Positions 33,293 through 42,775 are shown, counted from the first letter of the stretch. The stretch is 64,000 nt of DNA from Asticcacaulis excentricus CB 48 (GCF_000175215.2 NC_014816.1:434001-498000), one strand, 5' to 3'. Notes: generated by a model not told the origin, from the letters alone. Made by a program: numbers and translations.

Positions 33293-35881
33293 ATGCTTGA
33301 AGCCTATCGTGCCCATGTGGCCGAGCGCGCCGCGCTTGGCATTCCGCCCCTGCCGCTGACCGCGCAGCAAACCGCCGAAGTGATCGAACTGATCAAGGCG
33401 CCTCCGGCCGGCGAAGCGGAATTCCTTCTCGACCTGATCACCTATCGTGTGCCACCGGGCGTCGATGATGCGGCCAAAGTCAAGGCCTCCTTCCTGTCGG
33501 CGGTGGCGCATGGCGACTTCCCGGTTGAGCTGATCAGTCGCGAAAAGGCGACCGAGCTTCTGGGAACCATGGTGGGCGGTTACAACGTCAAGCCGCTGAT
33601 CGACCTTCTGGGCGACGCTGTGGTCGGCACCATCGCTGCCGAAGCGCTGAAAAAGACCCTTCTGATGTTCGACTTCTTCCACGACGTCGCGGAACTGGCC
33701 AAGGCGGGTAACGCCAACGCCAAGGACGTGATCCAGTCATGGGCCGAGGCCGAATGGTTCACCGTGCGCCCCAAGGTTGCCGAAAAGATCACTGTCACCG
33801 TCTTTAAGGTCACGGGCGAAACCAATACGGACGACCTGTCGCCCGCGCCGGACGCCTGGTCGCGCCCCGACATCCCGCTGCACTATCTGGCCATGCTGAA
33901 AAACGCCCGCCCCGGGATCTCCCCGGAAGAGGACGGCAAGCGCGGCCCGATCCAGTTCATCGAAGGCCTGAAAGCCAAAGGCAACCTCGTCGCCTATGTC
34001 GGCGACGTGGTCGGCACCGGTTCGTCGCGCAAATCGGCGACCAACTCGGTCATCTGGGCCACCGGCGAAGACATCCCCTACGTGCCGAACAAGCGCTTCG
34101 GCGGCGTGACGCTGGGCGGCAAGATCGCCCCCATCTTCTTCAATACGCAGGAAGATTCCGGCGCCCTGCCCATCGAAGTCGATGTGTCGCAGATGGATAT
34201 GGGCGATGTCATCGACATCTACCCCTATGAAGGCAAGGTCGAAAAGGCCGGTCAAAAGATCGCCGACTTCCAGCTTAAGTCGCACGTTATTCTGGACGAA
34301 GTGCAGGCCGGGGGCCGCATCAACCTGATCATTGGTCGCTCGCTGACCGCTAAGGCGCGTGAGTTTCTGGGCCTGCCGGCTTCGACCGCCTTCCGTCTGC
34401 CGGTCGCCCCGGTCGATTCGGGCAAGGGCTTTACGCTGGCGCAAAAGATGGTCGGTAAGGCCTGCGGTCTGGCCGAAGGGCAGGGCATCCGTCCGGGCAC
34501 CTATTGCGAGCCCAAGATGACCACGGTCGGCTCTCAGGACACCACCGGCCCGATGACTCGTGACGAGTTGAAAGACCTCGCCTGCCTCGGCTTCTCGGCG
34601 GATCTGGTTATGCAGTCCTTCTGCCACACGGCGGCCTATCCGAAGCCGGTCGATGTCAAGACGCACCGCGAACTGCCGGCCTTTATCTCGAACCGCGGCG
34701 GGGTGGCCTTACGTCCGGGCGATGGGGTCATCCACTCGTGGCTGAACCGTCTGCTTCTGCCTGATACGGTGGGCACCGGTGGCGATTCGCATACGCGCTT
34801 CCCCATCGGGATTTCCTTCCCCGCGGGTTCAGGCCTTGTGGCCTTCGGTGCGGCGACGGGCGTCATGCCCCTCGATATGCCGGAATCGATCCTTGTCCGC
34901 TTCAAGGGCGCGCTTCAGCCGGGCATCACCCTGCGCGACCTCGTCCACGCCATCCCCTACTACGCCATCAAGCAGGGCCTGCTGACCGTGGCCAAGGCCG
35001 GTAAGGTCAACGCCTTCTCCGGCCGCATCCTCGAAATCGAAGGTCTGCCGGACCTGAAGGTCGAACAGGCGTTTGAGCTGACCGACGCCTCGGCCGAGCG
35101 TTCGGCGGCGGGGTGTACGGTGAAGCTCAACAAAGAGCCGATCATCGAGTACATGACCTCAAACATCGTGCTGATGAAGAACATGATCGCCGACGGCTAT
35201 CAGGACGCCCGCACGCTGCAACGTCGCATCAAGGCGATGGAAGACTGGCTGGCTAACCCGGTGCTGATGGAAGCCGACGCCGACGCCGAGTACGCGGCGA
35301 TCATCGACATCGACCTCAACGACATCAAAGAGCCGATCCTGTGCGCTCCGAACGATCCGGACGATGCGCGTCTACTGTCCGAGGTGCAGAACACCGCCAT
35401 CGACGAAGTGTTCATCGGCTCGTGCATGACCAATATCGGCCACTTCCGCGCCGCCTCCCTGCTGCTCAACGGCAAGAAGGACATCCCGACACGTCTGTGG
35501 GTCGCCCCGCCGACCAAGATGGACGCCGCCGAACTGACCAAGGAAGGCCATTACAACGTGCTGGGCACCGCCGGAGCGCGTATGGAAATGCCGGGCTGTT
35601 CGCTGTGCATGGGCAATCAGGCTCAGGTGCGCGAAGGGGCGACAGTGGTTTCGACCTCAACGCGTAACTTCCCCAACCGTCTGGGCAAGAACACCAACGT
35701 CTTCCTGGCTTCGGCGGAACTGTCGGCGATCGCCTCAAAGCTCGGCCGCCTGCCGACCGTCGAAGAATACCTCTCCGACATGGGCGTTATCAACGCCAAG
35801 GGCTCGGAAGTCTATCGCTACATGAACTTCGATCAGATCGAAGAATATGCCGATGTGGCCTCTACGGTTGCCGCTGAGTAG
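33293..35881 (+). CDS. acnB: Aconitate hydratase B / 2-methylisocitrate dehydratase
   Basis: The 862-aa AcnB-type enzyme has its own domain order: an N-terminal HEAT-like domain (1 to about 160: VAERAALGIPPLPLTAQQ), the swivel domain next (about 165-385: GDVVGTGSSRKSATNSV), then the catalytic core. Iron-sulfur ligands lie in FIGSCMTNIGHFRAA and GCSLCMGNQAQV. It serves the TCA cycle and often propionate degradation through the 2-methylcitrate cycle. It starts with ATG after AAAGGT. The genome region thus encodes both aconitase types within 7 kb. Confidence 0.95.
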   Translation: MLEAYRAHVAERAALGIPPLPLTAQQTAEVIELIKAPPAGEAEFLLDLITYRVPPGVDDAAKVKASFLSAVAHGDFPVELISREKATELLGTMVGGYNVKPLIDLLGDAVVGTIAAEALKKTLLMFDFFHDVAELAKAGNANAKDVIQSWAEAEWFTVRPKVAEKITVTVFKVTGETNTDDLSPAPDAWSRPDIPLHYLAMLKNARPGISPEEDGKRGPIQFIEGLKAKGNLVAYVGDVVGTGSSRKSATNSVIWATGEDIPYVPNKRFGGVTLGGKIAPIFFNTQEDSGALPIEVDVSQMDMGDVIDIYPYEGKVEKAGQKIADFQLKSHVILDEVQAGGRINLIIGRSLTAKAREFLGLPASTAFRLPVAPVDSGKGFTLAQKMVGKACGLAEGQGIRPGTYCEPKMTTVGSQDTTGPMTRDELKDLACLGFSADLVMQSFCHTAAYPKPVDVKTHRELPAFISNRGGVALRPGDGVIHSWLNRLLLPDTVGTGGDSHTRFPIGISFPAGSGLVAFGAATGVMPLDMPESILVRFKGALQPGITLRDLVHAIPYYAIKQGLLTVAKAGKVNAFSGRILEIEGLPDLKVEQAFELTDASAERSAAGCTVKLNKEPIIEYMTSNIVLMKNMIADGYQDARTLQRRIKAMEDWLANPVLMEADADAEYAAIIDIDLNDIKEPILCAPNDPDDARLLSEVQNTAIDEVFIGSCMTNIGHFRAASLLLNGKKDIPTRLWVAPPTKMDAAELTKEGHYNVLGTAGARMEMPGCSLCMGNQAQVREGATVVSTSTRNFPNRLGKNTNVFLASAELSAIASKLGRLPTVEEYLSDMGVINAKGSEVYRYMNFDQIEEYADVASTVAAE

Positions 35882-35911
35882 TCGGCTCACGGACCCTGCA
35901 CACTGAAATAG

Positions 35912-35943
35912 GAGCCTCGCTGGAAACAGCGGGGCTCTTTTTC
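35912..35943 (+). terminator. Terminator after acnB
   Basis: GAGCCTCGCTG pairs with CAGCGGGGCTC around GAAA (11 bp with one T-G) and is followed by five Ts. Confidence 0.88.
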
Positions 35944-35982
35944 TTTCTCACTCCCTGCGGCCTTTTCAGGTGGCCGATGCGT

Positions 35983-36426
35983 CTATTGTAAGCGGGCCAG
36001 TAGAGCCTGACGCTTTTCTTCGTATTCGGCTTCGGTAATGGCGCCGGAATTTCTCAAAGTCGCGAGCGCATCCATTTCGGCCGATAAATCATGCGCTGTA
36101 AAACGGGCGGGGGGTGTCACCGAAGCGTTGGATTTGAACTGAGCCGCCAGCGCCATATTCGAGCGCTCAACGGTTCCCGGAATGATAAAGGCGTCAATCA
36201 GAACCCAGATTCCCACGCCCGCCATCAGGAACAGCCCAACCAAAAGCACGGCGGTCAAAACACCTAAGATCATCAGGACCAGTTGCGTGATCGCAACGCC
36301 ATTGCGCCCCAGATAGAAATTGTGCGCGCCAAGCCCGCCGAGAAAAAACCACAGCACATAGGCTAACGCGATCGACTTTTTGCGGGCATCATAGGCCATC
36401 ATGGCCTGCGTGTTATCGTAGGTCAT
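35983..36426 (-). CDS. TM2-domain membrane protein with C-terminal SHOCT motif
   Basis: The start at MTYDNTQAMMAYDARKKS (GGGGG ribosome site) gives 147 aa. The TM2 domain (about 15-80) has KKSIALAYVLWFFLGGLGAHNFYLGRNGVAITQLVL and a second helix before VLIDAFIIPG. The C-terminus carries a SHOCT motif (LATLRNSGAITEAEYEEKRQALLARL), usually an oligomerisation or recruitment element. The function is unknown. It lies between acnB and uxaC, convergent with acnB. Confidence 0.8.
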   Translation of the reverse strand: MTYDNTQAMMAYDARKKSIALAYVLWFFLGGLGAHNFYLGRNGVAITQLVLMILGVLTAVLLVGLFLMAGVGIWVLIDAFIIPGTVERSNMALAAQFKSNASVTPPARFTAHDLSAEMDALATLRNSGAITEAEYEEKRQALLARLQ

Positions 36427-36574
36427 TACCCCCTCCACTCTGTACACACACAAAGTACAGACCTTGGGCGGGGGGTCAGCTACCGGTTATGTGGGGCAGT
36501 AGGACACGCAAACGAATGCCCCTCCGGCGGGACCGAAGGGGCGGACACATAAGACAGCGTGGCGTCGTTTCGAC

Positions 36575-37987
36575 CTAAAGCTTATAGGCCGCCTTGGGCA
36601 GGTTATAGGTCAGGTCCTTGATCGTTTCAGCGGCGTCTTCCAGTTCGAGGCGGTGTTCGACCACCAGACGCGCGAGGAAGTTGGCGTCGATGCGGCGGGC
36701 GACGTCGTGGCGCGCCGGGATGGACAGGAAGGCGCGCGTATCGTCATTGAAGCCGACCGTATTGTAGAAGCCGGCGGTTTCGGTGACCTGTTCGCGGAAG
36801 CGTGTCATGCCTTCGGGCGAGTCGTGGAACCACCACGACGGGCCGAGCTTCAGGATCGGATAGTGCCCGGCCAGCGGGGCCAGTTCGCGCGAATAGGAGG
36901 TCTCATCCAGCGTGAACAGAATGACCGTCAGGTTCTTTTCATTTCCGAACGCATCGAGCAGCGGCTTGAGATCATTAACATAATCGGTAGCCAGCGGAAT
37001 GTCGCAGCCCTTGTCACGCCCGAAGGTTTCAAAGATCGTTTGGTTGTGGTTGCGGAACGATCCGGGGTGAATTTGCATGGTCAGCCCGTCATCAAGGCTC
37101 ATGCGCGCCATTTCGGTCAGCATCTGGGCGCGGAACAGCTCGGCATCGGCGGAGGTAAATTCCCCGGCGATGATGCGGTTGAACAGGGCTTCGGACTCTG
37201 CGCCCGACAGATTGGCGGTCTTTGCCGTCGGGTGGCCGTGGTCGGTCGAGGTCGCGCCCATCTCCATAAAGAAATCACGGCGTTTGCGGTGAGCGGCGAG
37301 ATAGCCCTTCCAGCTATAGACGTCTTCGCCCGACAGGTCGGCAAACACCTTCAGCTTGTCGCGGAAGTCCTCGTGTTCGGCATCGATAACCGGATCGGGG
37401 CGGTAGGCTGTGACAACGCGACCCTTCCAGCCCGACGCGCGAATTTTCTGATGGTGCTCAAGCGTGTCGGTCGGCGACTCGGTGGTGGCCAAAAGCTCGA
37501 TATTGAAGCGTTCAAACAGAGCGCGCGGCTTATAGGCGTCGGATGCCAAAAGCTCACCGATGCGGTCGAAATACTCATCCGCCGTCGTCTCATCAAGGCG
37601 CTTGTCAAAGCCCATAATTTGACCGAAGACGTGGTTCATCCACATGGCGGTCGGCGTGCCGCGGAACAGGTGTTGATTAGCGGCAAAAATTTTCCACGCC
37701 GTGCGCGGATCGGCGGTCGAAGGCCCGGCCTTTGACCCCACGCCCAAATCGTTTAAGTCATAGCCCTGCGAATAGAGCATGCGGTAGATGTAGTGGTCCG
37801 GTGCCAGGAACAGCTCGGTCGCGCTGCCGAAATTGGCATTATCGGCGAACCATTGCGGGTCCGTATGACCGTGCGGCGACAGGATGGGGTAATCCTTGAT
37901 CAGCGCATACAGCTCGCGGGCCACCGCTCGTTGCGCCGGGTCTGCCGAAAACAGACGGTCTTCGTTCAAAATCAAAGGCTTGGACAT
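36575..37987 (-). CDS. uxaC: Uronate isomerase
   Basis: The 470-aa amidohydrolase-superfamily enzyme converts D-glucuronate to fructuronate and D-galacturonate to tagaturonate. Visible family features are LSPHGHTDPQWFADN with the metal-binding His pair, KIFAANQHLFRGTPTAMWMNHVF, MQIHPGSFRNHN and the C-terminal GFNDDTRAFLSIPARHDVARR. An operator-like 14-mer lies 89 bp upstream and is repeated upstream of uxaA. The hairpin near 36525-36549 may end its transcript but lacks a T run. Confidence 0.93.
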   Translation of the reverse strand: MSKPLILNEDRLFSADPAQRAVARELYALIKDYPILSPHGHTDPQWFADNANFGSATELFLAPDHYIYRMLYSQGYDLNDLGVGSKAGPSTADPRTAWKIFAANQHLFRGTPTAMWMNHVFGQIMGFDKRLDETTADEYFDRIGELLASDAYKPRALFERFNIELLATTESPTDTLEHHQKIRASGWKGRVVTAYRPDPVIDAEHEDFRDKLKVFADLSGEDVYSWKGYLAAHRKRRDFFMEMGATSTDHGHPTAKTANLSGAESEALFNRIIAGEFTSADAELFRAQMLTEMARMSLDDGLTMQIHPGSFRNHNQTIFETFGRDKGCDIPLATDYVNDLKPLLDAFGNEKNLTVILFTLDETSYSRELAPLAGHYPILKLGPSWWFHDSPEGMTRFREQVTETAGFYNTVGFNDDTRAFLSIPARHDVARRIDANFLARLVVEHRLELEDAAETIKDLTYNLPKAAYKL

Positions 37988-38075
37988 GTGATAGATACCG
38001 AAACAAAGCGAAACCGTGGACCGTTCTGTCTGGATTTTGTGACGGTCTTCGGGCTCATGATCTCCCGTTGCAACA

Positions 38076-38089
38076 GGTAACCGGTGTCA
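38076..38089. promoter_or_regulatory. Uronate operator-like site upstream of uxaC
   Basis: GGTAACCGGTGTCA is the exact reverse complement of TGACACCGGTTACC at 39381-39394 upstream of uxaA. It is centred on the palindromic core AACCGGT(T), typical of LacI-family operators. Confidence 0.75.
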
Positions 38090-38133
38090 TCGCTTTTATC
38101 AATGTCTAATTTAGACTCGTTCGCAAAAACCGG

Positions 38134-39222
38134 TCAGGGTTTGAACGACGGGTCTGCCGGGCCGGTCGATTCCCGAACGATCAGGGCCGTATCAAAGACG
38201 GTGCTGTCCTTGCGGTTTTCCGCCAGCAGGGCATCGGCGGCCGCGCGGCCGATGTCGCGGATGGGTGCGCGCACGCTGGTCAGGCCGGGGGTAACGCGGG
38301 CGGCGATGGGGGCGTCGTCATAGCCAACCACGCTAAGGTCATCGGGCACGCTGAGGCCCAACTCGGCGGCGGCCTTATAGACACCAACCGCCATTTCGTC
38401 GTTGGAACTAAAAATGGCGGTTGGGCGCGGTGATTGCGACAGCAGCGCCTTGCCGGCCACATACCCCGACTCGAATGTATATTCCCCCTGCACGATCAGG
38501 GCGCTATCGAGCGTCAGGCCGCGCGCCGTCAGCCCCTCATCGAAGCCCTGCCGGCGTTGGCGCGCCGAGGCGTAACCTGCCGGGCCCGAGATGAAGCCGA
38601 TACGGCGGTGTCCCAGATCGGCCAAATGCTCTGCCGCTGCACGGCAGCCCATGCGATCGCGCGACACCACTTGCGATGAGACGATAGGCGGCGTGTTTTC
38701 TTCACCGGGCATGGCGGTGATGCGCACATAGGGCACGTCGAGATCATCCAGCGCGGCCAAAAGCTGACGGTTTTCGGCAATGGGTGGCAGGACGATCACG
38801 CCCGACAGGCGCTGCAATTCCACGAATTCGCGGATTTCGTCGATAAAATCCGGGCTCGTCTTGTCGCACGGGTGGACCACCAGTTCGGTGCCCGAACCGC
38901 GGATGAAATCCAGGACGCCATTTTGGATGTTTATGACGTACTGCGCATTGGGGTTGTCATAGACAAGGCCCAGCAGGAAGGAGCGGCGAAAGGCCAGACC
39001 GCGCGCCTGCGGGTCCGGTTTGAAACCGATGCGGGCGATAATGGCATTGACCTGATCGCGGGTTTCGGCGCGTACCGATGGCGAATGGTTGATCACCCGC
39101 GACACTGTCTTCTTCGAGACGCGCGCCAGCGAGGCCACATCGTTGATCGTCGCCTTCTTTCGGCGCTTCAGGAAATCTTCGACGGGATCGGGGACGCCTT
39201 CGGGAAGAGCGGTCGTGGTCAT
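38134..39222 (-). CDS. LacI-family transcriptional regulator of uronate genes
   Basis: The 362-aa product has a LacI helix-turn-helix at about residues 19-66 (INDVASLARVSKKTVSRVIN and the hinge-proximal GFKPDPQARGLAF). A periplasmic-binding-protein-like ligand domain fills the rest (LLGLVYDNPNAQYV, RMGCRAAAEHLADLGHRRIGFISG, DDLSVVGYDDAPIA). It is sited between uxaC (same strand, downstream) and the divergent uxaA; two copies of a CCGG-centred 14-mer flank it. It probably represses uronate catabolism until an inducer such as fructuronate or KDG appears; the inducer is an inference. Confidence 0.88.
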   Translation of the reverse strand: MTTTALPEGVPDPVEDFLKRRKKATINDVASLARVSKKTVSRVINHSPSVRAETRDQVNAIIARIGFKPDPQARGLAFRRSFLLGLVYDNPNAQYVINIQNGVLDFIRGSGTELVVHPCDKTSPDFIDEIREFVELQRLSGVIVLPPIAENRQLLAALDDLDVPYVRITAMPGEENTPPIVSSQVVSRDRMGCRAAAEHLADLGHRRIGFISGPAGYASARQRRQGFDEGLTARGLTLDSALIVQGEYTFESGYVAGKALLSQSPRPTAIFSSNDEMAVGVYKAAAELGLSVPDDLSVVGYDDAPIAARVTPGLTSVRAPIRDIGRAAADALLAENRKDSTVFDTALIVRESTGPADPSFKP

Positions 39223-39380
39223 GTGTGAGTTTTGCTTCCGGCCTGAATTGCGAAACGGTCACATACAAAAGTCCGTTTCATCTGTTATGTTTAGCGGTAA
39301 ATGGCGGTTGCGGGCAAGCGCGCAGATTTTCCGTCCATAGCCCTGTTACGCCTCTTGCCTATCTACCGCGTTCAGAGGTA

Positions 39381-39394
39381 TGACACCGGTTACC
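39381..39394. promoter_or_regulatory. Uronate operator-like site upstream of uxaA
   Basis: TGACACCGGTTACC lies 71 bp before the uxaA start and matches the uxaC-side site at 14 of 14 positions. A different inverted repeat, GAAACGG-N14-CCGTTTC (39252-39279), lies nearer the regulator's own start and might serve autoregulation. Confidence 0.75.
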
Positions 39395-39465
39395 AACCGT
39401 CAACATAAAAAACAGCGTTCGCGATCCCGCCTCTGCGGGCGTCGGACGTCAGAAAGACAGCGATT

Positions 39466-41013
39466 ATGCCCGACGACTCTTCCTCCTGCGCGGCCCTAGG
39501 GCCCAAGGATATCAAGGCCCCGGCTATGGTGCGCTATGTGCGCGTGCACGCCACCGACGATGTGGCGATTGCGGTCGAAGCGCTGAGCGCCGGGGAGGTG
39601 CTGGATTTTGGCGATGTGCAATTGACGCTCGGAACCGACATCCCCAAAGGGCACAAGATCGCCCTGCGTGACATCGCGGAGGGTGCGCCGGTGCTGAAAT
39701 TTGGCTTCCGTATCGGGCACGCCATCGCACCGATCAAGACCGGTGAGCACGTCCATACGCACAATCTGTCCACCTCTCTGACCGGGGTTGAGGATTATGA
39801 CTACGCGCCCGTGGCCGCCGAAGGGCCGGGCTCGCGTCCCGATGCGCGCACCTTTATGGGCTATCGCCGTGCGGACGGCCGTGTCGGTATCCGCAATGAA
39901 ATCTGGATTTTGTGTACCGTCGGCTGCGTGGCGCGCACCTCTGAGCGGCTGGCCAAGGTGGCGAGCGAGCGCTTTAAGGGCCGCGTCGATGGTGTCTATG
40001 CTCTTACCCATCCGCTCGGCTGCTCGCAACTGGGCGACGACCTGAACCATACGCGCAAACTGCTGGCGGCGCTGGCGGCGCATCCCAATGCCGGCGGCGT
40101 GCTGATCGTCGGTCTGGGCTGCGAAAACAATCAGCTCAGCGCCCTGATCGGTGAGATCGAAGGCCGCACGCCCGACCGCCTCAAATACTTCGCCGCCCAG
40201 ATGGTCGAAGACGAGCACGAGTCGGGCCTTGAGGCGCTGGAAGCCCTGGTGCAGGTGGTCGAAAAGGATCAGCGCGAACTGTGCCACGTCTCGGACCTCG
40301 CCATCGGCGTCAAGTGCGGCGGTTCGGATGGCTTTTCGGGCCTGACCGCCAATCCGCTGGTTGGACGTGTGGCCGACATTGTGGCGCTGGCGGGCGGTCA
40401 GTCAATCATGACCGAAATCCCCGAAGTCTTCGGGGCCGAGCGCATTCTGATGGCCCGCGCCAAGGACGAAGGGGTGTTTCATCAGATCGTCGATGTGGTC
40501 AACGACTTCAAACAATACTTCCTCGACAACAACCAGCCGGTGTTTGAAAATCCGTCGCCGGGCAACAAGGCCGGGGGCATCTCCACACTGGAAGAAAAAT
40601 CGCTGGGAGCTGTGCAAAAGGGCGGTCTCAGCCAGTTGACCGAGGTGCTGCGCTATGGCGAGCGCGCCACGCAAGCAGGGCTGTCGCTCCTCGAAGCGCC
40701 GGGCAATGACGCCGTGTCTTCGACGGCGCTGACGGCGGCCGGGGCGGTGATCGTGCTGTTCACGACCGGGCGCGGCACGCCGCTGGGCTTTCCTGCGCCG
40801 ACGCTGAAGATCGCCTCGAACACCGCTCTGGCCGAAAAGAAGCCGCACTGGATCGACTTCAATGCCGGTCAGGCGCTGGAGGGCAAGACGCTGGACGAAA
40901 CGGCCGACGACCTGATGGACCTCATCCTGCGCGTGGCATCGGGTGAGCGCGCCAACAACGAAAAGAATGACGAGCGCGAAATCGCCATCTGGAAGAATGG
41001 TGTCACCTTGTAG
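39466..41013 (+). CDS. uxaA: Altronate dehydratase
   Basis: The 515-aa UxaA-family enzyme dehydrates D-altronate to 2-keto-3-deoxygluconate. An N-terminal SAF domain (about 20-110: VRVHATDDVAIAVEAL and AHAIAPIKTGEHVHTHNL-like segment) precedes the catalytic domain, which has FMGYRRADGRVGIRNEIWIL, THPLGCSQLGDDLNHT, VGLGCENNQLSAL and KCGGSDGFSGLTANP. The likely iron ligands are the conserved Cys. It is divergent from the LacI regulator and 122 bp before uxuB. Confidence 0.92.
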   Translation: MPDDSSSCAALGPKDIKAPAMVRYVRVHATDDVAIAVEALSAGEVLDFGDVQLTLGTDIPKGHKIALRDIAEGAPVLKFGFRIGHAIAPIKTGEHVHTHNLSTSLTGVEDYDYAPVAAEGPGSRPDARTFMGYRRADGRVGIRNEIWILCTVGCVARTSERLAKVASERFKGRVDGVYALTHPLGCSQLGDDLNHTRKLLAALAAHPNAGGVLIVGLGCENNQLSALIGEIEGRTPDRLKYFAAQMVEDEHESGLEALEALVQVVEKDQRELCHVSDLAIGVKCGGSDGFSGLTANPLVGRVADIVALAGGQSIMTEIPEVFGAERILMARAKDEGVFHQIVDVVNDFKQYFLDNNQPVFENPSPGNKAGGISTLEEKSLGAVQKGGLSQLTEVLRYGERATQAGLSLLEAPGNDAVSSTALTAAGAVIVLFTTGRGTPLGFPAPTLKIASNTALAEKKPHWIDFNAGQALEGKTLDETADDLMDLILRVASGERANNEKNDEREIAIWKNGVTL

Positions 41014-41135
41014 GTATCATGGGGAAAACAGCGTTTCCCCTGTGCACCGTCTTCGCTATAGTAGAGAAAATTCCTTGGGGCGGCCCGGCGTAATTTTTCG
41101 CAGTTTAGCCGCTTTAACAGTCTGAAAGAAAACGC

Positions 41136-42575
41136 ATGACCCGCCTGTCGCTTGCCACCTTGTCCGATCTCTCTGCAGACGTGATCAAACCCGCCTACGA
41201 TCCGGCGAGGGTCTCGGTCGGAATTGTCCATTTCGGTCCCGGCGCTTTTCACCGCGCCCATCAGGCGGCCTTTGTCGATGCTCTGCTGGCGACAGACCCG
41301 CGTTGGGGCATCTGCGGTGTGTCATTGCATTCGAAGGGGGTGCGCGATGCGCTGACCCCGCAGGACGGCCTCTACACGCTGGCTATTCTCGACGAAAAGA
41401 TCGAGTATCAGATCCTCGGTTCGATGCGCGAAGTGCTGGTCGGGCCGGAGGACATCGACGCCGTGCTGGAACGTCTGACGCGCCCCGAAGTGCAGATCGT
41501 CACCTCGACCGTCACCGAGAAAGGCTACTGCCTTGATCCGAATTGGGAACTTGATTTCGCCCATCCTGATATTGTGCATGATCTGGCCCACCCCCAGACA
41601 CCGAAATCCTATATCGGCTACGTGGCCGAAGGCCTGCGCCTTCGCTATGCCGCAGGCTTGGCCCCCTTTGTGCTGATCCCTTGCGATAACCTGCCGAAGA
41701 ATGGCCACCGCCTGAAGGCCGCCGTCGTGGCCTTTGTGGCGAAGAATGATGCGGCGCTGGCGGCGAAGATCGAGGCCGATCTGGCCTGCCCCTGCACCAT
41801 GGTGGACTCCATTACCCCCGCGACCGACGACGCCCTGCGCGAGCGGGTCAATGCGGCGGTTGGCCTCCAAGACGCCTGGCCGATCCAGCGCGAAGCCTTC
41901 ACTCAGTGGGTGATTGAGGAACACAACCACGACGGCGGTCCGGACTGGGCCTCGGTTGGCGTCATCCTGACCGACAATGTCCCGGCCTATGAGCGCGCGA
42001 AGCTGCGTCTGCTCAACGGCCCCCATTCGACGATCGCCTATACCGGCCTCCATAAGGGCATCGAGAGCGTGTCCGAAGCCATGAAGGACGCGGAGCTGGC
42101 GCAACTGGCGCGTGACCTGATGTTGAGCGACGTAGTGCCGCTGCTGGAAGCCCCGAAGGGCCTTGACCTGAATGCCTATTCCGAAGCGATTCTGAAACGC
42201 TTCCGCAACCCTGCCATCCGTCACCTACTGTCGCAAATCGCCTGGGACGGCTCGCAAAAGCTGCCGATCCGCCTCCTGTCGTCCCTGTCCGAGGCGCTGG
42301 AAAAGGGGCAGGATGTGAGCCGCTTTGGCGTACCGCTGGCCGCGTGGATGCGCTTTATCCGTGCGAAGGCTGTGGCCGGTGAGACGATCACCGATCCCCT
42401 GGCCGATGAGCTGATCGCCCTGGGCAAGGGGCTGAAAGATGAGCTGTCAGACGTGGCGACCTGCCTTGCCTACCGCAAGGTCTTCCCTGAAGCGCTGGCT
42501 AATGACCCCCGCGTTATCGCCGCCGTCGAAGGGGCCTATCAGACGCTCCTGTCCCGAGAACAGGTGGCCGCGTAG
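41136..42575 (+). CDS. uxuB: Mannitol dehydrogenase-family oxidoreductase (fructuronate reductase)
   Basis: The 479-aa NAD-dependent polyol dehydrogenase superfamily member matches UxuB along its length: VGIVHFGPGAFHRAHQAAFVDALL (nucleotide site), TSTVTEKGYCLDP, CDNLPKNGHRLKAAV, QWVIEEHNHDGGPDW, the catalytic-Lys region RAKLRLLNGPHSTIAYTGLHKG and AWDGSQKLPIRL. In the pathway it reduces fructuronate to mannonate. The tagaturonate reductase UxaB belongs to the same superfamily, so substrate is inferred from the closer UxuB likeness. A hairpin (GGGGAAA-TTTCCCC, about 41030) and a possible promoter lie before it. Confidence 0.87.
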   Translation: MTRLSLATLSDLSADVIKPAYDPARVSVGIVHFGPGAFHRAHQAAFVDALLATDPRWGICGVSLHSKGVRDALTPQDGLYTLAILDEKIEYQILGSMREVLVGPEDIDAVLERLTRPEVQIVTSTVTEKGYCLDPNWELDFAHPDIVHDLAHPQTPKSYIGYVAEGLRLRYAAGLAPFVLIPCDNLPKNGHRLKAAVVAFVAKNDAALAAKIEADLACPCTMVDSITPATDDALRERVNAAVGLQDAWPIQREAFTQWVIEEHNHDGGPDWASVGVILTDNVPAYERAKLRLLNGPHSTIAYTGLHKGIESVSEAMKDAELAQLARDLMLSDVVPLLEAPKGLDLNAYSEAILKRFRNPAIRHLLSQIAWDGSQKLPIRLLSSLSEALEKGQDVSRFGVPLAAWMRFIRAKAVAGETITDPLADELIALGKGLKDELSDVATCLAYRKVFPEALANDPRVIAAVEGAYQTLLSREQVAA

Positions 42576-42600
42576 GAAGCCCTTTACCGCATCACCTTTA

Positions 42601-42775
42601 AAGCGGAACGATTCCATCAGAGCGAAATGACTTTAGGTGGGGTCATTCCGCTCAAGCCGCTGTTAAGTCGGCGGCCAAGGTGGTGCAGCTCTTAGCCGGC
42701 GAGGGGCTAAACTCATCTGGATCAATACTGTTTCCACCCAAAACAAGATGTTCCAGAAATCATTCCGCTTCAAAA
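42601..42775. repeat. Short ATTCCGCT-type repeats between uxuB and the ScfR-like gene
   Basis: AGCGGAACGATTCC (42602), CATTCCGCTCAAG (42644) and CATTCCGCTTCAAAATGGAA (42761) are related sequences in both orientations. The third overlaps the last codons of the regulator gene. They look like decayed intergenic repeat units. Confidence 0.4.

Noticed and set aside
33166..33300. Upstream ORF of 44 codons overlapping the acnB start
   Set aside because: It has no ribosome site and no recognisable sequence; it is kept open only by local composition.
33737..34666. Minus-strand frame of 309 codons opposite acnB
   Set aside because: Antisense shadow of a complete aconitase B with no domain of its own.
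36653..37735. Plus-strand frame of 360 codons opposite uxaC
   Set aside because: uxaC is full length with conserved motifs; the antisense product shows no domain.
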